From positions 3,143,454-3,207,453 of the forward strand of contig JAJEKV010000033.1 in NCBI GenBank assembly GCA_021234155.1: a DNA stretch of 64,000 bases, given 5' to 3'. Below the pieces are notes generated by a model. The model was not told the origin of the DNA and searched no databases. It saw only the letters and a list, made by a program, of their open reading frames with translations. Every line of letters starts with the position of its first letter. Position 1 is the stretch's first letter. Positions 33,201 through 43,863 of the stretch are shown one piece after another. Origin of the DNA: Isoetes taiwanensis. Taxonomy: Eukaryota; Streptophyta; Lycopodiopsida; Isoetales; Isoetaceae. The translations under genes and the position numbers were made by a program.

Positions 33201-34436
33201 CCATGCGATGACAAAGATTAGCGTGTGGTCAAGATTCCGGGAGGATCTAAGCAAGACACTCATTGTTCCAAATCCCCGTAGAAGAAAATAATGCAGGGCT
33301 TCATTCGATGATAGAACATGATTCTGGAGCAGCAGATCTGCTCATTGCAGCTAGGGCCATCATCTGGGATGAATTTCCAATGGCCAATAAAGCTGTCATA
33401 GAAAGTGCCCATCATCTAATGCAACGACCGTGGGAGAACGATCTTCCCTTTGGAGGCAAACATTTCATTGCTTCTGGAGATTTTAGACAAGTCGCACCTG
33501 TCGTAAAAGGAGGGGGAAGAAATGCCGCATATAACGCATCTATAAAATCCTCGCCGTTGTGGCAAACTTTTCGTGTGATGAGATTGGAAGAACCGACACG
33601 TAACGCAGATGACCACGAACTAATGAATTTTGTCGATCATATAGGAGAAAATTGGGAGGAGTCAATTCGGCCTCACTAGATATATTCAATATAACTACTA
33701 GCGTAGAAGATAGCGTTGAATTTTTGTATCCGTCTGACGTATTGCGAAATCCAGCTTCATGCAAGACACGAAATACATTGTCGACAATTAATAAGAGTGT
33801 TGATAGCTTCAACGATCGCATTCTTAGTAGAGTTCCTAATCATGACAAATTGTATTATAGTCACGACCACATCACTCGAGCAAGATGAAATCATACATGA
33901 CCACCCCTATGCAACTTCAGATTTTTTTAATCACTTCACACATTCGGAATACCCAACCACTAACCTGAAGCTTAAAGTAGGGGCCATATGCCGATTATGA
34001 AACGATTGGACATGGAAAAGGGCACGGTAAAAATGCGAGAGTTATGGTCGTGTCAATGCACGCAAAATTTGTCATGGTGAAAGTACTAGACGAAGCATCG
34101 GGGCGATGCATGTACATACCCGATTTCTAGAACCGACTTTTTCTATCAACGGAGAACCGCCCCGACCATTCACGCACGACAATTGCCACTCGTTTATCTT
34201 ATTCGACCACCTTCAATATTTTGCCCGGTGACATTGGATCGCGTTGTCATTGACCTGCGTACCGATGTATTTGCACATGGCCAGTTATACACGGCTCTTA
34301 CTCGCATGCGGAAGAGAGAAGACGCACTCATCCTTCTCTCACCAGAGAATACATCGAGGCGTACCAAAAATATCGTCTATAAGGAGCTCCTCTGTTGATA
34401 AGGTACTTTTTTAGCTCTTCTTTGTAGTGTTCACAA

Positions 34437-34610
34437 AGGATGATATAGCAGTGTATCGTCTGCAAGGAGTTAAACTCCAAGTAAGGTATGTCCTCTGCCT
34501 TTCATATGTATGGTATTGTACAGTTTACAAAAGATGATGTAGCAGTGTATCGTCTGCAAGAAGTTGAACTTTAAGTAAGGTATGTCTTTTGCCTTTCACA
34601 GGTACCATGT
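34437..34610. repeat. 94-bp tandem duplication
   Basis: Two diverged copies share gatgat(a/g)tagcagtgtatcgtctgcaa, the second 94 bases after the first, in the non-coding region after the helicase end. Confidence 0.85.
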
Positions 34611-34810
34611 GATGTGATGATCCTCTTATCTCCAGACAAATTGTCTGGAACAAATTGTGCTAACGTGTGTTTTCTCTGGCCACTATTTAGACAGGTACAG
34701 ACGACTTCTTTAGTCCTCTTCTATAGATGATACCATTTGGAAGTTATTCAGATAAGGTATGCCAAAGAAAAAATAAATAAAAAAAAAAAAAACCCCTTCC
34801 CTGCCCATAC

Positions 34811-35239
34811 GATAGATGACGTGCTATCTGATTACCATGGGATTCCCTCTCATAGAATAAATAAGCATCGCGATGCCAGCCTAGTGGTCAAGCTATTGGT
34901 AATAGGTGACCCCTATCCAAAGCCCAAAACCCACTGACTGTCATTAGATGCAAAAAATAAATGAAAAGAACATCCATCGCGGTAACAGCCTAGTGGTCAA
35001 GCTATTGGTAATGGGTGACCCCCATCCAAAAGCCATATCCCGCTGACTGTCGTCGGATGCAAAAATAAAATAAAATAAAATAAATGTCCATCGCGGTAAC
35101 AGCCTAGTGGTCAAGCCGTCGGTAATGGGTAATCCCCACCTAGGCCCAAAACCCACTGGCTGTCATCGGATGCCAAAAGAAGAGACGGGACACACAATAA
35201 TGGGAATCCCATGGTAGTCGGTTATAGCACCTATCTATC
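34811..35239. repeat. imperfect inverted repeat enclosing three SINE-like units
   Basis: The left arm (34811-34847) contains GATAGAT, GTGCTAT and ACCATGGGATTCCC. The right arm (35201-35239) is its complement with small gaps. Between them lie three tandem units. The outer structure resembles a foldback or a small TIR element; I see no convincing target duplication. Confidence 0.7.
34864..35180 (+). repeat. three tandem tRNA-like (SINE-like) units with A-rich tails
   Basis: Units start near 34864, 34973 and 35087, giving spacings of 109 and 114. Each holds CAGCCTAGTGGTCAAGC, close to a tRNA A-box (TRGCNNAGTNGG). Each then has a ggtaatgggtgacccc-like stretch and an A-rich tail (aaaaaataaatgaaaa, aaaataaaataaaataaa, aaaagaagag). 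A clear B-box is not visible, so the SINE label is tentative. Confidence 0.55.
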
Positions 35240-35913
35240 CTCTCCTGCATGTTCTCTCGCACCTCAAGCATGTCTAGAACTGAGATCTATTCGACTTATC
35301 ACAAAAGTTCTTTTGCAGCGGGTTGGACAAAAGAAAAGGCCGCCGCGATAAATTTCTTGTAATTAACAATATTTTATATCAAACACATTTATATTTTAGT
35401 TTTGGGTCCTATGTTCATAACAGAGTATGGACAGCGCTGCCAACATGGTTCTCTAGCAGCACAACAACAAGGCTAGAATGCAATGACTTTAAGGGGTTCG
35501 GCCGGATCTGAAGGCACTTGAGCAAATCTGCAGAGTCTTCAGTTGATTTGCGACGATTTGCAAGGCCTTCAACGGATTTACACGGATTTGCCGGGGCGTT
35601 TTAGTAGGTGTAGCAAGGGTTCCAGCCCAAGGACCTCCATTGCTATAGCCTGGCCTTACGGGAACGGGCTCTGCACAGAAACCTCTGGCATAACTTAGTC
35701 TTGCCAAAAAGGCAAAAAATTTGTAAGATTCGTAGGGCTTCAAGGGATTTACTTTGGACTTGCAGAGTTTCAAGAGATTTACCTTGAATTCGCAGGGCAT
35801 TCTGTGAGACTATAAATCTGCTTCTTCGACCTTGCTGCCGAACCTATCAGGTGAGTATCCTGCTTGTGTTTTTTTAGCTTGGTTTATTTGCTGTGTCTTG
35901 CAATCTTAATGGT
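35240..35913 (+). promoter_or_regulatory. upstream region of the Rep-like gene, with TATA box and donor
   Basis: Short direct repeats of a ttcaag(g/a)gatttac-type unit lie 30 bases apart (35738 and 35768), and gatttgc units at 35548-35600. A TATAAAT is at 35811-35817 and a donor-like CAG/GTGAGT at 35848-35856, upstream of the ATG at 35914. The arrangement is plausible for a promoter and first exon, nothing more. Confidence 0.35.
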
Positions 35914-36411
35914 ATGAAGAGGAAGGCTAGAAAAGGCTGCCCTGGCAGACATGGCCAGACAACCTCTTCTTCAACTAAGTCTGCTGTGGATGGAGGCAGC
36001 CATGCTGTGGACGATGAGGGCATTGGCCTTTTGGATGTGAGTGTTACATTGGGTGTGGCTGGAATGGATGCATTCAAAGAATTCTTTGACATGCTTGTTA
36101 GCTTCTGTGAACAAGATTGTGTTGCAGGGGCTATGGTAGTAGAGAGGGGGAGTGATTTAGACCATTTGCACTACCAGTGTGTGTTTAGAGTTGCCCTTAA
36201 GACTTCTTAAACGGTCAATCTGGCTTTAAAAAGGAGATTTGGCTGGGAAGCTAGGAAACCTGTTGATGTAGTTCTTGTTTGCAAGGCACTCAAGAACACG
36301 AGGCTGCATTGTTTTGAGGGCCTAATAGGGTACTGCATGAAGGACATGGGCAAGCCCCATTTTAGGATCCACAACTTTATGTGTGGTCTGTTGCATTTGG
36401 AAAAGCAATAA
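35914..36411 (+). pseudogene. HUH endonuclease (Replitron-like) fragment
   Basis: The first frame (ATG 35914 to TAA 36208) has a basic N-terminus (KRKARKGC), then AFKEFFDMLVSF and VVERGSDLDHLHYQCVFRV. HLH fits a HUH metal-binding motif. The same frame reopens after the stop with LALKRRFGW, VVLVCKALKNTRLHCFEG and LIGYCMKDMGKPHF, ending at TAA 36409. The block set matches a family I associate with eukaryotic Rep-type transposons (Replitrons), whose proteins carry a single-tyrosine HUH nuclease. The candidate tyrosine is the Y of GYCMKD, by inference. One in-frame stop makes this copy inactive; sequence up to about 36530 continues in the same frame without clear homology. It is distinct from the Helitron Rep 4 kb upstream. 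Confidence 0.6.
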
Positions 36412-37228
36412 AAAGCTAAAAAAAGCTTGTGGATTTCGTGTGCCAATTTGGATGGGAGGTTCTTTGATTCTGTGAGAAGACCTGTTGTATGTGTGATTGC
36501 TTTGCATTACTTGGTTGGGGTTAAAAAAAGAAAAAGAAAAATAAAAGAGAAGGGGAGAATGATGTCTGATTGCATTTGCATGCTGCATGGGATTAGCCCC
36601 TGCCTTTTAAGGGGGGGCGGGTTGCTCGGAGCCGCACATTGCACAAGGGGTTCTACTCCCCCAGCTCATTTCTGTATTTGCATTGTAGGTCGGTTGGATG
36701 CAGCTGTTGGTGGCGCCTTCCATTGAGGCAAGCTTCATATCTCATGCTGCCAGGCAGGTCTGTGGCTGTCGGGTCTTATGATTCAAGCTTTTCATTTGTA
36801 TCAGGTCATGCCAATTATAAATTAAGAAGATCCATATTTGGTGCTTGCCTAAATTCGTGGAAAAACCATTATTTTTGGAAGATTTCTATTTGCGGGTCAA
36901 GCTTCTATGAGGATCCTATGCCAATGGTTGTCAAGGCCCTAAATTATAGAGCCACCTAAGCATTTGACCTTGTCAAATGCTGAGGTGTACGCTCAAGATG
37001 CCCCAAGAGGGAATATCCCTCACAATATGCCCCTATCCAAGGGCTGGCAACTGGCTACACGTTTACTAGTGATGCTTAAAACTCAATTTTCGGCGAGCAC
37101 ACGTTTACTAGTGACTAATTGCTGATTTTGCATAAATTGCTATACCTATTACATCAAGGTAAGTGGGTCTCTAGTCCTTGGATCATTCTTATCAAGAATG
37201 GAATGTGTCAGCTCAATTCCACAGATGA
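36412..37228. other. spacer before the PPR gene
   Basis: Contains an A/G-rich run (36520-36560) and two copies of acacgtttactagtga (37057 and 37099). No recognised gene. Confidence 0.5.
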
Positions 37229-39310
37229 ATGGAGACCCCAGCTCTAGGAAGTTTGTGTTGCTTAACAAAATCTGTTGGACTAGAAGTTGACAGTTGCACC
37301 CATCCTCGCTCTTCTTATCTAACCAAAACAACAGTTGTTAGCAGATTTGTAGCAAATGTTAAGCACGCAGAAAGGCAGTCCGAGAACAAAAGCACAGTTC
37401 CTGATTTGGTTAAGTTTTACACCTCTTGTCTTAAACATTGTGGTGAATCGGCAGCTTTGTTTGAAGGAAAAAGGCTTCATGCCCACATTATTCACAATGG
37501 TTTGGAACGGAATAAGCTTCTAGGTAATTTACTTGTGGGAATGTATGGCAAATGTGCTGATGTCTATACTGCTGTTACCTTGTTTGGCAGCATACAACAC
37601 AAAAACGTGTTTTCCTGGACTATTTTAATTGATGTGTATGCACAAAGTGGGAATTTGAAGGATGCAAAAAGTGTTTTTGAAGAAATGCCTGAACGTAATG
37701 TGGTCGCATGGAATATTATGATTGCAGCATGCAACCAGCGTGATGAAAGCACTAGTGCCTTGCGACTGTTTGAGCAAATGGAGCTAGAAGGTATAATTCC
37801 AGACAGGATAAGCTTTATCAATGCTCTAGATTCATGTGCTTCGCACTTTCGGCTTCATAGAGGTAAACTAATTCATGTGCAGATTTTGAGTAGAGGACTG
37901 GACTTAGACATCATCATAGGTAACACACTTATCAATATGTATAATAAATGTGCAAGCCTAAGTGATGCACAAAATGCATTTGAAACAATGCCCAGCAGAA
38001 ATGTAGTTTCATGGAGTACAATTATTAGTTCTTATGCTCAGCATGGGAAAATTAAGGTGGCATTACATCTATTTGAAGAAATGAAGCTGGAGGGTGTGAT
38101 GCCCAATGAAGGAACCTTTGTTGGAATTCTGGATGCATGTGCCGTTGATGAATTCTTAGACCAAGGCAAAAGGTTGCATGGACACATCTGTAGAAATGGG
38201 TTTGATCTAGATGTAATTGTGGGCACTGCTATTGTCAGCATGTATGGAAAGTGTGGAAGGATACATGATGCATATATGATGTTTGATAGATTGCTTATTC
38301 AGGATCCAGTGTCACAGAATGCGATGATTACAGCATTTGTACAATATGGACAAGGAAAAGAAGCACTGAAGCTTTTTGAATACCTGAGATGTGGGGCCCC
38401 AGATAAGGTCATGTTTATAAACACTCTAGATGCATGCGCAAATGAGCTGAAACTTGTGCAAGGCAAGCGGTTGCATACCGATATCTTAACTTTGGGATTT
38501 GAGTCTGACACTATGGTTGCTAATGCACTCATAAATATGTATGGTAAATGTGGATGTCTACATTGGGCAAATAAGGTATTTTGCAACATGCACCAACATG
38601 ATGTGGTCTCGTGGAATTCCATGGTCAACGTTTATGCCCAATGTGGCCAAGGTAAGCGAGCCTTGGAACTTTTCCATGAGATGAGAAAAGAGAAGATGCT
38701 GCCTAATAATGTGACATTTGTAAGCCTGCTTGATGCTTGTGCCAGCATGGTGGCAGTTAATGAGGGCAAAAACATTCACTTTTGTATAATAAATGCTAGG
38801 TTAGAATCAGATTTTCTTGTGGAGAATGCACTTCTCAATATGTATGGTAAGTGTGGGAGTCTCGAAGATGCATGGAAAGTGTTCACTAGCATGTCTAAAC
38901 GGAATGTTATTACATGGTCTGCTATAATAGCAGCGCATGCCCAACAAGGTCAAGTTCATGCAGCACTTGAACTATTCGGGCAAATGCAGAATGAAGGTTT
39001 GCTTCCCAATGCTGTTACAATGATTAGTGCACTTTATGCATGTAGTCATGCGGGCTTACTGGACAGGGGTTATTACTTGGTGGCCAGTTATCAGCACTTT
39101 AGTACTTTCACTGTAGACCATTTCAATTGCATGATGGACCTTACGATACGGTCTGGATGGCTAGATGAAGCAGAGGACCTTGTAAACAATATGCCCTTCC
39201 ATCCTACTGCAGCATCATGGGCAACATTGCTTGGTGCATGCAGGCTTCATCTTGATCTTGTTAGAGCAGGTCGTCTTGCTGCATATGTCTTTCAACAGGA
39301 TCCTGAATAA
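37229..39310 (+). CDS. PLS-class pentatricopeptide repeat protein
   Basis: A single intronless frame of 693 residues. Plant PPR proteins of this type bind one RNA in mitochondria or plastids and guide editing or processing. The first 60 or so residues lack long acidic stretches and include several K/R/S/T residues, compatible with an organelle transit peptide. About a dozen 31-36 residue repeats follow, with the recurring signatures NALINMYGKCG, NVVSWSTII, ALELFHEMRKE and GKRLHAHI. The C-terminal part has the E-motif start (AASWATLLGACRLH, AGRLAAYVFQQDPE). The frame then meets TAA where other family members continue N-A-A-P-Y. Downstream bases resemble a decayed E+/DYW part, so the protein is truncated compared with a DYW protein. 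ATG 37229 is the first Met of the open frame that reads straight into the protein; an ATG at 37215 is out of frame. Confidence 0.9.
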   Translation: METPALGSLCCLTKSVGLEVDSCTHPRSSYLTKTTVVSRFVANVKHAERQSENKSTVPDLVKFYTSCLKHCGESAALFEGKRLHAHIIHNGLERNKLLGNLLVGMYGKCADVYTAVTLFGSIQHKNVFSWTILIDVYAQSGNLKDAKSVFEEMPERNVVAWNIMIAACNQRDESTSALRLFEQMELEGIIPDRISFINALDSCASHFRLHRGKLIHVQILSRGLDLDIIIGNTLINMYNKCASLSDAQNAFETMPSRNVVSWSTIISSYAQHGKIKVALHLFEEMKLEGVMPNEGTFVGILDACAVDEFLDQGKRLHGHICRNGFDLDVIVGTAIVSMYGKCGRIHDAYMMFDRLLIQDPVSQNAMITAFVQYGQGKEALKLFEYLRCGAPDKVMFINTLDACANELKLVQGKRLHTDILTLGFESDTMVANALINMYGKCGCLHWANKVFCNMHQHDVVSWNSMVNVYAQCGQGKRALELFHEMRKEKMLPNNVTFVSLLDACASMVAVNEGKNIHFCIINARLESDFLVENALLNMYGKCGSLEDAWKVFTSMSKRNVITWSAIIAAHAQQGQVHAALELFGQMQNEGLLPNAVTMISALYACSHAGLLDRGYYLVASYQHFSTFTVDHFNCMMDLTIRSGWLDEAEDLVNNMPFHPTAASWATLLGACRLHLDLVRAGRLAAYVFQQDPE

Positions 39311-39560
39311 TGCACACCATATATCTAGACTTAGAAATTACAGGGTTAGCAGCTCTCACAAATGAATCGATTGCAAGGACTCCGACTAGCAGTGCAAAGA
39401 GATGGAATACATAATTTTTCTGCAGAAGATATAAGAATGGAACCCATCCAAGAGTGAACATCATTAAATGAAGTGTCCGCCATGCTAATTGATTCAACTT
39501 GCAGCAGATGTGGCCGAGTCAGGTCACAAATATTGGTGGGAGAGTACATGTTCATCTATG
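39311..39560 (+). pseudogene. decayed C-terminal extension of the PPR gene
   Basis: Directly after the stop a shifted frame reads TPYI. At about 39403-39440 another gives HNFSAEDIRMEP, which resembles the VHxFxAED segment before a DYW deaminase domain. No DYW domain or HxE(x)nCxxC zinc site is visible. This supports loss of the E+/DYW end by frameshift. Confidence 0.5.
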
Positions 39561-40469
39561 TCAAGACGCTGAGAGTTCTGTCATTTTCATTATAAGAATA
39601 ATTGTGCATAATGAAATTATGTGATCTGTTGATAATTGCAGGTACTTGAACTTTTCTGTCTAAACAAAGTAAGTTGCTCTCCCCTTTCCTTAGTTGAGTA
39701 TTTTTTTTTTTTTTTGCCTCCCTGATTTTTGTATTCCGATCGCTATGTGAAATGCCTTGCCTATGATGGCTATGCAAAAGATGCTATTGTTGAACACACA
39801 TGCAGTTGGCTATTTGAATAGCTTTCTCAAATGGGCAAATGGGGTTTAATGTTTCTGCTGAACACTTGTTCTATTTGGCTAATCAATTCAGGTGGGCCGT
39901 TGACATGAATCCTGCCCTCTTCAGCATGAAATTTTCTTCCTATGCCCTGTTTGTTCCCAAATCAAACTTCCTATACTCGACTAGGTTGATTTTGATCATT
40001 ACTAGAGCAGTTCTTGCCAAATAATTCATCTTTTATTTAGGACCCGTTTGGATATTCAGAGTTTTAATACCTTCAAGCCTCATCACGCCTGTTTTAACTA
40101 GCATTATATCGCATGGAGTCTTTATTTTAATTTTAGCTGCAGTAAGGAACTTTTTTCCTTGTTTTCACAGGTCCATAGATAGCATTGGCCTTCATATAAA
40201 ACTTGCACTGGAGAGACATATACCATTCGTTTGAGCTTAAAGTCAACCATGCCTTATTGCACCTCTTTTGGGTCGAATATAATGTTTTTAAACCATTGTC
40301 TATTCTTTGTTTTACACCTCTATTCCATTTGTTAAAATCATAGACAACAAGCCTGAGGTATGTATATGTTGAAGTTTGGATATAAAACTATCAAAGAGGT
40401 ATGTATATGTTGAAGTTTGGATATAAAACTATCAAATACGAGATTTAGAATAGAATAGAATATGATTTT
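39561..40469. other. spacer with T-run and 41-bp duplication
   Basis: A T-run lies at 39699-39714. A 41-bp unit (gaggtatgtatatgttgaagtttgg) occurs at 40355 and 40396. No gene. Confidence 0.6.
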
Positions 40470-41990
40470 ATCGTCCACGTTTAGAGCAGCACGTCTCCTG
40501 CTTTGTATTACGGCTTTGCATAGTCAAAATCGACATTGCATACAGATATGCCGCATAAACTTTTTCGATTTGTTATCATCAAGCATATCATCATCTATAA
40601 TATCCATCATGCCGTGTATCCTTTTTCCCTTCTTTTATGTATCAGGCTTTAAAAACATTTGGCCTTATAGAAAACCTTTTCATCAAATGTTACATCTCTA
40701 TTTATGATAACCTTCCTTTTCTCTCTAGATCATATAACTTGTAGGCCTTTGAATTATCATCATATCCAAGTATATAGGTTATCCATGCCCGGTCATCCAG
40801 CTTCTTTCTACCTTCCTTTGGAACATGTGCATATGCTAGGCAACCAAAAGCCCTTAGCTTCTCATAGTCTACACTCTTGTCTGGCCATAAAGACTCCAGC
40901 AGTTTCCCTTTCAAGCTTGAACGGGGAATAATGTTCTGTATCAATATGGGTGTTCTGGTTGCTTCCTCCCAAAGAAAATTTGGCAGCCCAGTGTGCTTTA
41001 ACATTGCTCTGACAGTATTGAGAATAGTTCTATTTTTTCTTTCTGCAACTCCATTCTACTGAGGCATATGACTAACCATAAGTTGTCTTTTAATTCCATG
41101 ATCCAAGCAATATGTTTTGGATTTACTAGAAAGATCCTCCCCTGTCAGAACGTACACATTTTATTTTTCTTCCAGTTTCGTTCTCCACTTTTGCCGCACA
41201 AAACCTGAAAGCATCAAATGCTTGATCTTTTGTTTTAAGAAAATAGCATTTTGCTCTTTTGCTGTGATCATCAATAAATGCTATAAAATATCTCTTGCCA
41301 CTTAGGCTTGTTACATTTATTGGGCCACATAAGTGCGTGTGCACAAGATCTAAGATCTTCTTTGCATGCTTTGCAGTCTTAGGAAAAGGAAACCTGCAGT
41401 GCTTTCGAAGCATACAACAGCGCATAGAAAATTTTATGGCTTATCTTTTGCAACAATTAATTATGCTTAACTATATAATCCACATTGTTGATGTGTGTAT
41501 GACCAAGTCTTTTATGACACAACCTCATTGAGGTTAATTGAGGGTACTGTAACTACATTAACTCCTGCTATGTTAGAACTGAAACAAAATAAGTTTCCAA
41601 CTCGTTTGCCCACAAACTTTATTTCAAGATAAACTTTACATTCAAGCTTATGAAACAGAAGCTTGTACTCTAGATCAACAAGCTGGGCAACAGAAATTAA
41701 ATTTCTTACAAGCCCAGGTACACACAAAACATTTTTGAAATCAATTTTTCTTCCTTCTGAATAAAAAATCTCCAAGACTCTAATATCTTGTACATTCTGT
41801 AAACCACCATCACCAAGCTGGATATGATCTGAAGCTTGACCTGACACTGCTGGAGAAGCTTAGCTGAAGATGTTACGCATCTTTCAACTCCATTGTTACG
41901 AATCATCTGTACTTCCTGCAAATCCAGAAGATAAAATACAAGCATCTCCAAGAAATCTTTCACAGCCAAACCTTGACACAAAACTTAAGC
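40470..41990 (-). pseudogene. second Ty1/copia remnant: GAG-pre-integrase and integrase
   Basis: Minus-strand pieces in copia order. 41512-41847 reads SDHIQLGDGGL, NVLCVPGLVRNLISVAQL (pre-integrase). 41126-41425 reads THLCGPINVTSLSGKRYF, AFIDDHSKRAKCYF and IKCVRSDRGGSF (integrase core). 40702-41004 reads HTGLPNFLWEEATRTPIL, FGCLAYAHVPKEGRKKL and ILGYDDNSKAYKLYD. A last piece at about 40640-40710 gives IINRDVTFDEKV. The catalytic D-D pair is visible, but the stretch with the catalytic glutamate is decayed. No LTRs or ends are visible. It is related to, but clearly different from, the copia element at 3-26 kb. Confidence 0.88.
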
Positions 41991-42292
41991 TTCTGGCACA
42001 AATTCACCACCCAGCCGGGGTTAGACTTGCAAACACTGCAAACAAGATCTCTGGTTCTTCACAACTCTAAGAGTCTGTTAGCACAGCTGGATATGTTCAG
42101 GAGTTCTAGATTAGGAATCAAAACATTGCTTTCTTTAAATTGGCTAACAAATTATATATATTACTCAAACCTTTTGGAAAAGAAACGAGCTTTAGCTAAT
42201 TTGGATCATCTATGACTATATACCTATGATTGCATCTGTGTTCCTTCTGTAAGTCCTCTAAGCCACACCCCCGAGCTTGTGCCCTAACAATT
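41991..42292. other. unassigned spacer
   Basis: No recognised gene or repeat. It could be non-coding flank of the copia remnant. Confidence 0.4.
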
Positions 42293-42640
42293 CCTTCCCG
42301 TCTCAAAACTGATCGTCCTTGATTATCTGCCTTGCGAAAATGATTTTTTTCCTTCCCGTCTCAAGACTAATCATACTCAATCATCTGTCTTGCAAAAATA
42401 ATTTCTTTCCTTCTCATCTCAAGACTGATGGTACTCTATTATCTGTCTTGCAGAAACGATTTCTTTCCTTCCCGTCTCAAGACTGATCGTACTCGATCAT
42501 CTGTCTTGGGAAAATAATTGCTTTCATTCCCGTCTCAAGACTGATTATACTCGATCATCTATCTTGCGGAAACAATTTCTTCTCTTCCCGTCTCAAGACT
42601 GATCACACTCGATCATCTGCCTTGCAGGAAGAGCCTCCTT
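42293..42640. repeat. 58-bp minisatellite, six copies
   Basis: The anchor ccttcccgtctcaagact recurs at 42293, 42351, 42409, 42467, 42525 and 42583, an exact period of 58. Each unit also has gatcatctgtcttgc. Divergence between units is moderate. Confidence 0.95.
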
Positions 42641-43855
42641 TTTCCAAAGCTTGTCAGTTGACTATCTGCTTTGAAAGAATTTCCTTAGGCTGGCAACCTT
42701 ATCATCTGCCTATAAAGCTCTTAAAGATCTGGTTTCTATGTTGCAGTCGCAGTTACCTCTTTACTTCTTACTTTAGAGCAACATTTGATTGAAAAGGAAC
42801 TCTTTCATTACTCATATCAAATGAATCAACACTCAGTCATTCCAGCACTCATATGCATACACATTCCATTTTCTTAAATACCCCTTTACCTTATAAATCG
42901 CAAACACCTAAAACAGTAAGTTGCTCCTTGCGTTTGTTAGAGGTAATGTTACTTTCTAAACTAAATTCCTGTAAAATAGTCTCCTTGTCCTGTGCCATAT
43001 TCTGCACTCAAATTAAGTTGTTAGCCCACTACTTCTAGCATAAGTGCATTCCAGTGACCATCTAAGTAAAGCTATTAAGGTTCTCAAACAGATGGTTCAA
43101 GGCAGGAATAATGTGTTATTTGCTCCTAGATCAATTGTCTAGGTCTAGCAAAATTTATGTTTAATGGATCACTACTATTTTTTATTTCCTTGACTTGGGC
43201 TACGAACCACCCTTAATTTCCTTCACAATTCTATTATCACAAGATTCTACCCATTTAATGATTAGAATCTTAAGGAAGTCTCATCTTAAAAGCATATTTT
43301 AATCGAGGACTGTTATGGTTTACTGTAGCAGAAAATAGGAACTAGATATAGGGCATCAATTAGGGTTTCAAAGAAAGACGTGTGTGATTGAAACCGATGG
43401 TTAGAATTCTGGCATATTCACAGCCCTACAACACTTTTAGCATAGCAGGATGGCAGCATTCCAGGCTACAGAGTCGAATACTATCTAAATTGTGCAGTCA
43501 GCTTAGATTCCTATGCACCTTTCTGGCCACAACTCCCAGACCATAAGGAATCTATGGACATACAAGCCCAATCTGAAAGCTAGACTTCAAGGCTTTCCAA
43601 TAAGGTAAAAATCGCCCAATTCTAAGTTGTGATCGCAGAGATATCAACGCTCAAATTCGCCCTCCTATTTATGGGTAACAATACTTTTTTTTTTGCCTTT
43701 TTGCTTTTAAATAAATTTGAAGGTTTATTGGTTAACTTGCTCTTTAACAATCTCAAGGATTAGACATACTGGATGGCTTTCCTACTCGACTTAGTTGTGA
43801 AAATTCGGTTCCTCTGATCTAAGGCTAAGATCTAGAACCATCTAGAACTTTTTAT
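42641..43855. other. unassigned spacer
   Basis: AT-rich; a T-run at 43685-43697. No gene is seen. It could hold the decayed leader of the gypsy element that follows, but I find no LTR or primer site in it. Confidence 0.4.
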
Positions 43856-43863
43856 TTATATTT

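Larger units (their letters stand above)
29607..34398 (+). pseudogene. Helitron Rep-helicase, broken autonomous element
   Basis: This is a decayed RepHel polyprotein. Helitrons replicate as a rolling circle using a HUH endonuclease fused to a Pif1-type helicase. In order: an N-terminal helical repeat region (29689-30260); a CxxC...CC finger-like block (CTYCQIPLLN, about 30475); Rep blocks QYPLFFPHGTIGWG, SSFLGCRRWCS and FITMTTNTDW; the HUH motif GLPHAHLVL (31633-31657); the tyrosine motif SYLYGYIYKG (about 31976); then helicase Walker A GKAGRGKT (33123-33146), Walker B IIWDEFPM (33361), SGDFRQVAPV (33474) and a C-terminal HGQLYTALTR (34275). Breaks: a slip in the AG repeat at 29671-29688, TGA at 31891 where tryptophan is likely expected, TGA at 32944, and several frameshifts after 33210. 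I could not find its two termini. Confidence 0.93.

Noticed and set aside
37057-37115. CTAGT ends near 37.07 and 37.11 kb as the 3' end of the large Helitron
   Set aside because: No proper GC hairpin precedes either CTAGT. The stretch ggctggcaactggc does not pair as a stem.
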